From Euwallacea fornicatus (taxonomy: Eukaryota; Arthropoda; Insecta; Coleoptera; Curculionidae): 64,000 nucleotides of DNA. The notes beneath the pieces were generated by a model. It was not told where the DNA came from. It saw nothing but the letters and a program-made list of their open reading frames with translations, and made no database searches. Shown here in pieces: positions 1 to 11,249 of this stretch (the first letter of the stretch is position 1; every line of letters starts with the position of its first letter). The translations under genes and the position numbers were made by a program. The stretch spans positions 1,550,001-1,614,000 of the forward strand of contig NC_089575.1 of assembly GCF_040115645.1 (NCBI RefSeq), given 5' to 3'.

Positions 1-3000
1 GTTACTTCCGCCAGGCTACAACACGGCTAAGGCCGGCCATAAGTCATCGGTGTCTGATATATTGTCTATAGCTGTAGCTGACGACATTAGTGCGTTGCTA
101 CCTCCAGGTTACACGAGGAAGGGATTCAGTAAACCTAAAGGTTGGACATGAAAAATTTTCAAATGAATTTATTTACATTTCACGTTTTTCTCTTTAGTCA
201 CTACTTCGACAACCCTGCGGACAGTAACTCAGAGCGTTCCTGCAGATCTTTTGCCTACAGACTTCAAAGTACCAATTACAGAAACAAGAAGTAGCACTAT
301 GCCCACGGCTACAGAAAGGTTCGGTTGCATTTTTTACCGTATCTCGCGCGAGGAACTGTTTTATTTCTTGGACAACCAACAATACATCAACCGCCTCTCT
401 AACGAACGGATTTGTAGTAATTATACAGGGTGTTTCGCAACTTATCGGACAAACTTCAACCACATATGCATCGTTACATAACACCTCCATTTATCGAAAA
501 GAGTCCCGCAGATAACGACATAAACAACAAAAAAGGTTTATTTATTGCATTAGACTCATTTATCCATTTGATCGTATTAAAGTTAACACGTTACGTACAA
601 ATTAACAACAAAAGTGCAAAAAATATCTATGTTTTTCCATACGGATAAACGAGCGACAATACCCAACATTTCATCATTATTGTTTGTGACCTATTTGGAA
701 AACAGTCAATTTGTGTGGGAATTTGAAAGTATTCTCTCTCCGAGCACATACACTGCTATACGTGGTTCATGCACAATGGGGCACCGCCACACTTTCGTTC
801 AGATGTCCGAATTTCTTCTAATCAAGCTCAGGGGATATGCTGGATCGACGGAGGTTGACCAGTAGCTTGGCCTTCGCGGCGTCCAGATCTAAATCCGGTA
901 GATTTATTTTTATGCCGACATTTGTCTACCGTACCGAAGTTCAGGATATTAACGAATTGCGAGGCTAGATCACAATGGCGGACAGTAATGCGCTATGGGG
1001 AGCAGTAGGCAAGAGTACGAAGTAGTGTGCCCGAATTGAATTCGGCGGACTCAAGCTTGCTTTCAGGCCAATGGAAACAATTGTGGACAGTTTTTGTAGA
1101 ACAGAACAAATAAACTTTTAATATTGTTTATCTCATTACTCCTAAAACTTTCATTGGAATTTTATCGACCCCTCGCCTTCTTAGGTAACAATGCACGCGT
1201 CGTCGAAGTTGGTCCGATAAATAGTTAACACCCTGTATAAAACCTGCGGTTATGCATATTTTTACGATTTTTTCAGTCCCTCCACGTCTTCAACCACCGC
1301 TGGGTCAGCTTTTAAGGTCGTTTTTCCAAGCAGGCCTGGAAGCGGCTCGAGAAAATCACCAAGATTAACCACTCCCAGAATCAACAGTGAGGAATTTATT
1401 AACAATAAACCAATGTCCCCTACAATCCAGAAAGGATGGCCTGTGAGGTGAGTAGGACCACGAAATTGTGCGAACCTGGCTTGACCTCAGTCTCAAGGGC
1501 GAGCACGGAGTTTAGCGGCTGGCCCACCCCATCAACGACCCCGATTTCGATCGAAAAGCTTCTGGAAGCTGCCAGAGCTGCGGCGACTAGTTCTTCCACC
1601 GAAACCGTCACTGAAACCACATCTACAACGACCACGACCACCACGACGACCACCACGTCGAAACCCACCACGCCCGGTGAGAAAATAATCCGTTATGAAT
1701 TGAGTTAGGGAAAAATGAGTTAATGGCAAAATGCTTTAGAAATCAATTAGTGTCTCAATCTCGTAGTGCTGAGCCATATTGGAAGCGGAAGCTATTTAAC
1801 CTGTTCCATTTAACATCGGTAAGCCCGTCGAAAAAGGCGGGCGTGATAAATCAATAACGGCAGGTTCATTAATCAAGTTTAAAATCGTAAAGTTCTTTCG
1901 AGGTGAAAATGGCACTGATGACGGGGGTTGCTGCTGGAAATTAATCAGGAATTTCATATCGGATTTCTGGAAAAGTTGTCTAGCATTATGGAAATTTCAC
2001 AGAACGACGAGATTTAAAAAAATTAGCTTAAAATGTACTTTTTTTTTACAGGAATTTGCGAAGAACAGTGCGACTTGGCCGGTACCATCAAGCTGGTGGG
2101 CGGGGCCAAGTGGATGCCGGAGCTGCTGGATCCCAATACCAAAGAATATCAATTATTGGCCAACAGCGTGCAAGACGAGGTAACAAAACTCCTTCCTCAC
2201 GGAAGAAAACCTAACAATTTCCATTGTTACAGCTTGAAACCATTTACAACAACTCCCCCCTTCTGAAGAAATGGTATACGAAGATCAGCATCGACGGGTT
2301 CAGCGAGGGGAGTGTCTTAGTCGATTATCTGGTGGAGTTCAACGAAATAGGCAAAAAAATCAACACGCAGGAAATTAAACGACTTTTCCACGAATCTTTA
2401 ACGAATAAATCGCCAAATCGAGAGGGAAAATCATTGAACGAAAGCAAAGTCGAACGGCTCGCTTTGGGCGAATTCGAGGTCGATCCCAAATACACGGATT
2501 TCATTGGTAACTCGAACATTAAAGTTCCTCAACTCCAACTTCACTATTTCGTATTACAGTAATACCAAAGCAATCGTACCCCACTGTGGGATATGCAGAA
2601 GACGTGCTGTTGCCCCAGTGGGCCATCGCGGTTATAGTGATCGGCCTGGCGTCTCTACTCTTTGTAATCATTTTCGGAGTCACAGTGGTAAATTTCAGCC
2701 GTAGAAGACAAAGTCGAGCGATTTTTTTTTTAACTAAATTTCAGCTTTTTAACCGGCACAAGAACTCCAAGAAGGCACCCGCGCCGCTCACTGAAGACAT
2801 GCTCAACGAACTTAATAAAAACCACATGGGCGGTTTCGATAATTATGGCGCTGACGACTTTTACAACATGGAAGATGTTTGGAGCGATAATCACTATGAA
2901 CAAAAGCCCCAGAAAAAGGTTGTAAAATCGAATATAACACTGCAGCTCTATTGAAGATGATACTTTATTGCAGAGAAATCATGGTTCCTCCTCCATGTAC

Positions 3001-3150
3001 GACAATAGCACTGCAAACTTGTACGACAGCTGGCGATCTCAATGGAACGGACAATGGAGTGCATATAACAACACTTATTATGGACACCCGAATAGCCAAC
3101 ATAGCGGCCATTCGGGTTTTCGAAGGCCCAACAACGACACCAACTTTTAA
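1..3150 (+). CDS. SEA-domain mucin-like single-pass membrane protein (5' truncated by window)
   Basis: Nine in-frame exons: 1-140, 198-318, 1277-1447, 1498-1676, 2052-2179, 2233-2506, 2560-2687, 2745-2918, 2974-3150 (stop), giving about 496 visible residues. Seen: two LLPPGY motifs 30-odd residues apart at the visible start; a Ser/Thr-rich linker ending in a run of 11 Thr (about 1630-1662); a domain starting ICEEQCDLAG with the pattern of a SEA domain (exons 2052-2506); a membrane segment (WAIAVIVIGLASLLFVIIFG) in exon 2560-2687; and a cytoplasmic tail rich in Asn, Tyr and Ser. Known: SEA domains sit next to the membrane in mucin-like proteins and often self-cleave; no clear G-SVVV site is seen, so cleavage is uncertain. 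Role inferred: heavily O-glycosylated surface or apical-matrix protein. The exact family is not recognised. The start lies upstream of the window. Confidence 0.72.
422..1240. mobile_element. 0.8-kb non-autonomous inverted-repeat element in an intron
   Basis: Lies in the intron 319-1276 of the SEA-domain gene. Both ends read TTATACAGGGTGTT inward and continue as an imperfect terminal inverted repeat of about 65 bp; for example ATCGGACAAACTTC at the left matches ATCGGACCAACTTC in the reverse complement of the right end. No convincing transposase frame lies between them. Flanking TTA/TAA could be part of the target site. The superfamily is not assigned. Confidence 0.7.
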
Positions 3151-3232
3151 ATTTAACCATATAGGGATAAATACCCATTTTAATTTTTTTTTTTGTGTAA
3201 GATATGTGTAATAAGAGACTGAAAGTATTTTT

Positions 3233-3238
3233 AATAAA
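3233..3238 (+). terminator. Poly(A) signal of the SEA-domain gene
   Basis: AATAAA 83 nt after the stop codon at 3148-3150. Confidence 0.6.
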
Positions 3239-3884
3239 GTATAATATAGATATTAAAGCAAATTTTACCCCTGCAATTTAGTAACACCCCGTAGGTTTGG
3301 TGACGATTCACCTCCGAGTGGCTAGGTTTGTTCCGTCATTAGTATAGTGAACCCGCAAAATATTCGGATGCACCCTTTTTAAAGGTTGTCCGAGTCTTAA
3401 TTGGATATAAAGGGCGTTTGGAAAAGTTGGCACAAAACTTAAGGGGGTGAAAGTCGAGCTAAAGGTAGTAAAAAAAGTTTTTATAAGATTGGTCCGATGG
3501 AGTCTCGTTGCTGAGATATGGCCCTTCAAAGGGGTCCTATCGTTTGGATGTTTTTTAAAATAACTCTCTGATTAAAACAATGGAATAGGTAAGAATCTTA
3601 CCATAAGGAACTTCGTAAGTTTGATTAAAATCGATTATGTATAAGGGTAGTTCGCCAACTACCCTTGAGAGAAATTTTTAGATATTTTTTTATTCTTTTG
3701 AAATATCCAGTAAATAATATTATTTTTCGATGAATTGCGCTTTTTCGAAGGAAAAATTAATTTGCTTTTTTTTCGAATTCTGCAGAGTTTAAGCAGAAAC
3801 GATGATTTTCTTCGGCTCAGGACAGATTTCGGCGAGAGACTCTCGTTCTTTCCCTGAAGTTTTCAATTACATTTTCACGTAATT

Positions 3885-4960
3885 GAGGTTCGATTTCGTT
3901 AATAACGCGTCGAGTTTCGTCCTTCAGCTGTGGAATTTCAACGAGGAATTCCAAAAAAAGCCCCAAAGAAAGAAATCGCACGACCTTGCCGATTTCCCCT
4001 TAGGCGAGATGATGCGACCGGGAAACTTTCTTTGCAACGCCTCGATCGTTTCGCGTGTAGTGCGGCAGGTTGCACCGTCCTGTTGGTATGATCCACATGG
4101 ATCCCGTATCCATGCCATCCAATCGAGGCCACAAAAACACAATTAGAATGTTGCGATATCGTGCGCCGTTCGCATTAGCGGAATTCCCCTCGAAGAAATA
4201 CGGCCCTATCACTCTACTGGGTGAAAAACCGCACCGAGCAGCGACTTTTAATGGATGAATTGCCTTCTCGCAAATGACCTGAGGATTTTCTTCACTCCAA
4301 AATCCGACAATTTTCTCTATTAACAAAACCGTCCGGGTGAAAATGTGCCTCATCGCCAAACAGAATATTCTTTGAGAAATCGACGTTCATGTGGCGCAAT
4401 ACCAGAGAAAGAATCTACAGCGTGTCACGTGGGCCAATGGATTTAGTTGTTTTCTGAGTTGAATCTTATGAGCACGGAAATGAAGGTCTTTTGCGAGAAT
4501 CAGGTGGATAGCGCTCCTTGGAACTGCTGAGAACGATGGCGGACGGATTCTCGCCGACGCTTTCTCGCACTGCCGCAGTGATTTAACCATTCCGACTAGT
4601 GTGATCGTCCATTGGTGTTTGCACGTTCACGACAGACCCATTTTGCTCACATTTCTGAATTACACTTTAAACGGTCGTGTGACTCGGCGCATTACGTCGA
4701 CCGAAAGTGCCACGCGATTCACGAACTGTCCCCGCAAATGCATTTTATATGCATTGGAGAATGGTATATCGGTCCATGGCTGCTAATCGCAAATTATTTA
4801 CACCATTGCTATCAGCAACTGGAACGGGCGCTGCAAACTAAACAAAATCGCGGCACAATTGAAATTGTGCGTTTTTATTGGGACACCCGTTACAACCACT
4901 CGCGTCAGAAGAGTATCCGGACGATATGCAAACGAAATGGTTCTTAGCACGAAAATGGAT
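3885..4960 (-). pseudogene. Decayed mariner-like transposase
   Basis: Reading the minus strand, pieces of one transposase fall in three frames: a helix-turn-helix/linker part around 4590-4390 (containing HKIQLRKQLNPL), a catalytic part around 4260-4090 (GFSPSRVIGPYFFEGN ... GARYRNIL ... FLWPRLDGMD), then QDGAT followed by RETIEALQRKFPGRIIS and DFFLWGFF near 4110-3960. This order is that of insect mariner/Tc1-type DDE transposases. Several frameshifts and a shortened stretch before DFFLWG, where the third acidic residue should lie, show it is dead. Confidence 0.75.
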
Positions 4961-5103
4961 TTTTTAGGCATTTGTTGAGCGTCTTTCGGTTGCCGAATGC
5001 AGATACCGCAAGGTAGAACTAGAAATACTATCCATGATGGGCCGAGTACCAAACGAGGGCGATGTTAGTTTCGATAAATGGCAATTGGCGATATTTCATT
5101 AAG

Positions 5104-5910
5104 AAAAGGGCAAATGCTATAAAAAGACTGGCGGAATGCCCCAATTTAGTAAGAGCGCAGTTGGAGACATGGCCCAACGTTGGAAAAATGAAGATAGGAA
5201 CCAACGGGCCCTCGGAAAATTGTTAAATGAGAGGGACCACCGCCTCATGACGAGAACCATTAAAGAAAACCCCTAAACGAGTGCTCGAAAGGTGAAAATC
5301 CCATTACAGAATCATTCTAATAAAATGCAGTTAGTACTGAAACCAACCACTCGTAGCCGCATCAGAGGCCACGGATGCACCGCATAGTGTCCCTAAGAAA
5401 CCTATGGCTTGGTACTAAGAATGTAAAAGGACGATTAAATCTTGCTAAACAATTAGTTTTTAAGGGAATTACGTCTAGTTTTCTGTGATAAATCAAAATT
5501 TTAGTGTTTTTGGCTCAGACGGACGTCAAATGGTGCGGAGGAGAGCAAGTGGAGAATTGAAAAAATATCTTTGTCTAACGGCGAAACATGGGGGAGATTC
5601 GATTTTGGTGTGGGTGTGTGCATCATCAGTAGAACTTGGCGAATTAGCTGTTACTAAAGAAATTACGGACCAAAACGTGTATGTAAATATTCCAAGACAA
5701 AATCTTAGGAAAACTGTGCTAAACATATTGAATTCGTTTATGCCAAGACAACGATCCAAAACATGGGGCACGTATCGTTCGCGAACGATTGCTATGCAAT
5801 TCTCCAAAAATTCTCCGAACTCCTCCCGAATGTCCGGACCTCGATCCTATGGAAAATGTATTGCATTATTTGAAACGGCAAATTAGAGAACGTCAAATAA
5901 CACCGAAAAC
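5104..5910 (+). pseudogene. Decayed Tc1-like transposase
   Basis: Plus-strand fragments in Tc1 order: an N-terminal DNA-binding part at 5104-5276 (FSKSAVGDMAQRWKNEDRNQ, then RDHRLMTRTIKENP), and a catalytic part at 5485-5880 with FGSDGRQMVRRRASGELKK, KHGGDSILVWVCASS and DQNVYVNIPRQNLRK, all characteristic of the Tc1 DDE domain. The parts are broken by stops and frameshifts and the C-terminal part is scrambled, so this is an old inactive copy. It abuts the minus-strand mariner-like remnant. Confidence 0.78.
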
Positions 5911-6151
5911 TGTATAAAAACCGGGTTGCAGGTGAGAATGCAATAAAATTGATTTAAATTATTTAAGAAAAATTGTATCTTCTGTGCCTAAATACTTGAA
6001 AAGTGTAGCTAAACCAAGAAGGAGTAATGCAAAACACTAATGTGGCGGCGTCCCAGGGTCGCCATCTTGAAACTGCCAACCATAAAAATAACTTGGGCCC
6101 AGCACGTAATTCTTCCGGATAATAGCCAATTGGTACAGTACCGACGTCTTT

Positions 6152-6194
6152 GGCGGGTACCGCTGAATTACTCAACTCAGCGGGGTACCCCGCC
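6152..6194. repeat. 43-bp imperfect palindrome
   Basis: GGCGGGTACCGCTGA at 6152-6166 and TCAGCGGGGTACCCCGCC at 6177-6194 are inverted copies (the right arm has three extra bases) around a 10-nt spacer. Lies just upstream of the 6231 element and may belong to a larger transposon end. Confidence 0.6.
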
Positions 6195-6230
6195 CGCTTC
6201 TGCGGTCGTAAACCAGGCAGAAACCCTAAA

Positions 6231-6428
6231 GGTACCTACACACGTGCGGTCGGCCGCCCCTCCGTGATCGGATTGATAGGTTAATGCACACGAGCAGTTT
6301 CACTTCACTCAGAACTGAAGGGTATAATCCTTAAGTGAATCTGTCCGTGTGTATTAACCGACGATGGTGGCCGGCCGTACCAATCAATCCGACCATGGAC
6401 GGCCGGCCGACTGTACGTGCGTAGGTAC
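6231..6428. mobile_element. Miniature inverted-repeat element (about 198 bp)
   Basis: The left end GGTACCTACACACGTGCGGT and the reverse complement of the right end, GGTACCTACGCACGTACAGT, match with three differences and continue into GGCCG. The inner halves are also self-complementary (GGTTAATGCACACGAGCAG against GGTTAATACACACGGACAG), so nearly the whole element can fold back. No coding capacity. Superfamily not assigned. Confidence 0.68.
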
Positions 6429-6512
6429 CTTAAGAGGTTTTTGCAGTTGACATTTCGTTGGATACCCGACCAACTCGTCATGGTCAAAATTCATTCGGTC
6501 AACTTGAGAGTT

Positions 6513-7056
6513 GTTCCGGTTTAACTGTGAGAAACTGTGGGTAGAAATACACACGTGTACTTTTGGAGTATCATGATTTTCTCGCCACTCAGGAGCGACT
6601 TCGCCCTGCGCAGGACCAAAGCGTTAAAATATTAATTGCAAAGACCCTTTAAGGTTTATTTTTAAATCGTTAGATTAAAACTCCCCAAAAAACGGTGGAA
6701 ACCTACCTAATCAGCGTCCTGGCTGGTCAATCAGAACAAAGAAGGCAAATGCCAAATCCATTTCCTCCAGAGTTTTTCCGAAACCAGGACCAGACTGGAA
6801 CTTGAACCGCAAGGTAGCCATCCACGTTTCGTTGAAGTTTAACCGTAGCGTCCTTCTGGTTATCATAGTGACTCCCGTGGCGGTATCCACGTACAAAATA
6901 ATACCTGGTGCCAGAAGATTATTCCGAAGGACCCAACAATTTTAACCCGTTGACTTTGTGAAGGGCAAAGTCACTTGTAAGCGGCGAGCGAATAATGATA
7001 CTATAAGCGTACACGTGTGTATTTCTATCCATGGTTTCTCACGGTCAAACCAGAAT
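6513..7056. mobile_element. 0.54-kb element with about 100-bp inverted repeats carrying an ORF-bearing core
   Basis: Inverted arms about 6513-6612 and 6957-7056 share GTGAGAAAC, TAGAAATACACACGTGTAC and AGTATCAT. The core (about 6620-6950) has a minus-strand frame of about 76 codons from 6941 to 6711 (contains YVDTATGVTMITRRTLRLNF and FKFQSGPGFGKTLEEMDLAF). It has no family match I recognise. It could be a fragment captured from a gene, or chance. Confidence 0.6.
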
Positions 7057-9932
7057 AAACCTTAAGTAGAGCGATTTATGAAATTATATTTTTTAGTTAT
7101 CTATTGCATTGTAGACCCAAACGTAAGTTAACATAAGGGGTTGGGTGGATATCCAACATTAGGACTTACACGATCTCTGGAAAGAGAGCGCCTGAATGTT
7201 TTTGGGATTCACTGTATCTTCGCAGTGTCTGGAAAAGTGCTAAAGTTGAAAATTGACTTAATCTTACTCAAATTCTTAGATGAAAGTTAGCTTTCCTTTG
7301 GTACCTTTCACGTGATAACGAGGGCCCTTTCACCCCACACGCCGCCCCAAAATTCGATTTTCTGTCTTAAAGTCCTCTGGCTCAAAAACATCTCCCATAT
7401 TTTAGACATTCTTCCTCACTATTCATTTATCAACGTCTCAGGAGATAAATTATTTTGATATTGCTGTACGCAAAGCTGTATTATTCTGTTTCTGAATGAA
7501 TTAGGTTTTCGACTGGACTTTCTCTATTATGTCTATTGGAGTAGCAAATTTATTGATTTTGACGTAAATGGACCAAAACAGCGAATCACGTACCCATTTC
7601 CATCATATAGATACGCTAAATTGGAAATCTTTTCAAGTTCCAAATGCGAGTAATTTATGTACGAGGGTGCTTGTGAAAGTTCTTACATTAAATCGACGAA
7701 ACGAGGCAATTACATGAAATTTCATCGGGCAAAGGGAAAATAAGTATGTGAACTGGTAATTTAGATCCTCAAGATTAGACGAAGTTAATAATTGAATGGT
7801 CCTTAAACCCTCGATATTTAAAGGAGGCACGCAGCATTCCGAAGTCGAGAGTATATCGATAAATTAAGTTTCAGCTTTCTCTCGTTCAATGCTGGAAACA
7901 GGACGAGTAGGCGAGCGCATGCGTCGCATCCAGAGTTCTGCAGCCTTGTAGAAGAGACGGTTTCGCTATCCGGAACCGTCCTCTGGAGTCCGGAATCGGC
8001 AGGTTATACCGGAAAATCACGCGCTTCCAGATTCGGCCTCCTTTATTTCGCTGCAGGGCATTTAGGTGATCCAAAACCCATTCCAGATGTAGAACAATAA
8101 GGTGAGCCAAGTAGAGCTGTAGAAGTACATAAATTGAAATCAGTAGTATAGCTAGAGATGGTCAGTGGAGATGACCCCATTTCTAGGTCAGTCACACAAA
8201 AAGGCAAAAAATAGAAATACATATTATAAGGGGAATGAGGCAATGCGGCAAACTCCAGGTTAATAAATTAACAATGCTTCCGATTAAATTAGTTGTTGGA
8301 TATACAAATTTATGCATGGCAGCCTATATGGGGGTCTATTGTAGAGTTGAACTAAGTGTTTTGATTTTAATCAAGCTGGAGGGTGGGTCTTGGGGGCTTA
8401 AATGTCAGTGCCAAGGTTTTATTTATAAAGCAAATCCAGACTGTAAACACGAAATGCTCAAAGGGAGTTTTAAATTGGAACGGTATTGTTGAAAAACATT
8501 TTGGCCTTGAATTTAAAGGTTCGCAAATGAGGTGGAAACATTGAAAAATGATTGTGTGCCCTTAAAGACCATGGGAAATGAGTAATCTCACAAAACACAT
8601 TAATAGCAATAGTACAGGTTACGTGCAAGTTTATGTAAAGAAAAGGCTACCACCCTTTCTCTACATAAGCACTGTTTATTTACTAGAAGTAAATATTTGT
8701 CGACCTTGAAACATATATACCAATAATGCGATAGACTTGTTTAACGGTATTCACTTGAAATTTATACGCTTCAGTTGGAGTTTCCTAGGAAAACACAAAG
8801 AAATTAGTAATATTTGACCCTGAAAGTAGGCAACACACAATACAAAGCAAGCGTGCAGTTGCTGTAACGTCACGGCGTCGTACGTACGCACATGCCCTTA
8901 AAACAAATGAAAAATAATAACATTTGAATTTGCTGCAAAGTTAAGAAACTTGATGCCGTAAAAAATTTTTAAAAGTAACTTTAACGTATTTATATTGTCT
9001 ATGTATCTAATTGCTTGGATTTTTTGTCCTCTTGGGCCCTCTATCTCTGGACATACTGTATATTGTCACATTTGTTTTTTTTTTTTAAATTACAACGCAT
9101 ATTTTGCCGAATACTGTCAGCTGTTAAGCGAACAAGTAAAAACTCCTTTGATACAAAATTTTTGAGACTTCACCATTGTGAGATGAAAGCCAAAACAATC
9201 ACCTTCTGAAAATACTTGAGGAGAGTGTTCAAATCGCAATTTAATCGCTTAGTGACGTAGGGAATCAATACTTAATACATAAGCAAAATTCAAGTTTTAA
9301 CGGAAAACCATGAATTTCAACTCAGGTAACATATCACATATTATGGATAATTGACATTTCGTCCCACTGTATTATATCCCCTATTCCCAAAATGGAAATT
9401 TTCCCTAGCACTACCAGGGGTTACCTGTAAGTTTATTTAAGTGAGGCGTCCTAAAGAAATACTTTTCGAAAAACCATCAGAAATAATAGAATTTATGCCG
9501 AAGTATAACTTTTGGTTGCTTATCACGTACTTGAAGAACCTATCTTAAGTTTAACAGAGTCAAAAAACCATGGCGAAGGTGTGTTAACTTCTGAACCCGC
9601 CCTCGTATATTTTTCTCTCTAACTGACGGATAAACCTCAAATAGGCAACCAGATATACATAAAAGGAGTTTAATAATAAATATTACTAACGCTTATGGGA
9701 GTTTTTATTGCACAACCTATATTTTTCCTCTCGAATCGCAGACCATCAAGATAACTACCCACCATAAAACAGCGAGTCCCGCAAACCTGGCAATGGGGCC
9801 GTAAACCGAACGGCGTTTATCAGTAACCGCAAATCGGAAGTTTGGGATTTTAGTTTCGAAACTTTAAGATCAGCGGAAGGATTACAGTCATCTTACATGG
9901 CTTTTTATTGCCTTTGAAACCGAAGTACAGCT

Positions 9933-10705
9933 ATGGCCACGCCGTCGGACAGTCCAATCGAGGAGGTTGTGTTCGAAATTGAACCGTCCAGAATACCCAA
10001 ACCTATCCCTGTTGCTTTAGAGGATCTATGCAGGCTGACTAAGTTTACGCGCCAAGAGATTCGAATTATGTACCGGGGATTCAAAACTGTAAGAACTATT
10101 TTTATTAAATGCAAATCTTGTGACTGATATTTACAGGAATGTCCTGAGGGAGTTGTCCATGAGGATAGTTTTAAGGATATCTACTCAAAGTTCTTCCCGC
10201 ACGGAAGTAAGTATAACCGCTCATTGGATAACGCCCTCCTATATAAGGCCTCTTTTCAGATGCAACTTTATACGCCCATTACGTGTTTAAAGCTTTCGAC
10301 GTGAATTGTAATGGGGCCATTAGTTTTAGAGTGAGTTAATCTTTATTACAAGGCATCATGAACACAATATACTCATTTAAGGACTTGCTGATCACGCTTT
10401 CCACACTTCTACGAGGCAGCGTGTACGAGCGACTCAGATGGACCTTCAAACTCTACGATATAAACGGTGATGGTTGTATTAGCAGGGGTGAACTTTCGGA
10501 AATTGTAACTGCGGTCCATGAGCTAATGGGTAGGAGGTCGCATCAGGTGGAGGAGGACCGGAAGGCTCGCGAGCAAATCGATAGAGTCTTCAAGAAACTG
10601 GACCTGAACCAAGACGGCGTGATCACCATCGAGGAGTTCATGGAGTCATGTTTGAAAGACGAAGTCATTACGCGGTCCCTGCAAATGTTTGACTGTATTC
10701 TGTGA
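9933..10705 (+). CDS. Kv channel-interacting protein / neuronal calcium sensor-like EF-hand protein
   Basis: Four exons, 9933-10088, 10137-10206, 10260-10330 and 10382-10705, encode 206 residues; an in-frame TGA 15 nt upstream fixes the ATG as the first possible start. Seen: the KChIP/NCS core (LTKFTRQEIRIMYRGFK, then ECPEG), a degenerate first EF-hand, and calcium loops DVNCNGAISFRD, DINGDGCISRGE and DLNQDGVITIEE. The N-terminus has no Gly2, so it is not N-myristoylated, unlike recoverin-type sensors. Known: KChIPs bind the N-terminus of Kv4 channels, adjusting trafficking and inactivation in a calcium-dependent way; length fits the family. Function in this insect is inferred from homology. 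Downstream, 10706-11249 holds no gene, only AT-rich sequence with a short (TA) run near 10805. Confidence 0.9.
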
Positions 10706-11195
10706 TAGATTTTCGAAACAATGTTCACGTGGAAATAGATGCGTAGGATGGGCAGTGCGAATTGGATGGGTAATTGTTTTAAAAGTGTCTTCTTACTAGC
10801 GATATATTATATATATATATAGAACCAATGCTATTCCTTCCCGTACAGTGCACCGGGTAGTCCGAATTTGAGGCACCCAATGATGTCTCCGCAAATATTA
10901 TAAATAAGAGAAATTTTTAAGGTTTCTGGAACCACTTCGGATCCTTTTCGCTGCCTCAAATTTAAACCACCCTGTACATGGTTCCAACTTCACAAATTAA
11001 GTTTGTTTTACAACATTTTTTGCTTTAAGTCAATTACATCCCGAAATTTAAATATGACAGCGAAATAACAAAACTTATATGAAAGATAAATGTTAACAAA
11101 TAATGTGTTAATATTAAAATATAAAAATAATGAAGCATTGATGGGGTTATAACTAAAAAACTACGTCGTTCTATGTAACTAATAATAATGAACAT

Positions 11196-11201
11196 TTTAT
11201 T
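11196..11201 (-). terminator. Poly(A) signal of the ARH3 homologue
   Basis: AATAAA on the minus strand, about 50 nt after the stop codon at 11250-11252. Confidence 0.55.
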
Positions 11202-11249
11202 TACAAATAATTCTATTCATTTAATCGTTAAAATGTCGCATATGGTCGT

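Larger units (their letters stand above)
3280..9900. other. 6.6-kb gene-free stretch dominated by degenerate DNA transposons
   Basis: Between the SEA-domain gene and the EF-hand gene. It holds two decayed Tc1/mariner-type transposases (3885-4960 minus, 5104-5910 plus), a palindromic block at 6152-6194, two inverted-repeat elements (6231-6428 and 6513-7056), then about 2.8 kb of AT-rich sequence (7060-9900) in which no supportable gene or RNA was seen. Confidence 0.7.

Noticed and set aside
1532..1729. Arg/Gly-rich minus-strand frame
   Set aside because: Complement of the poly-Thr mucin region (ACC/ACG repeats), a low-complexity shadow.
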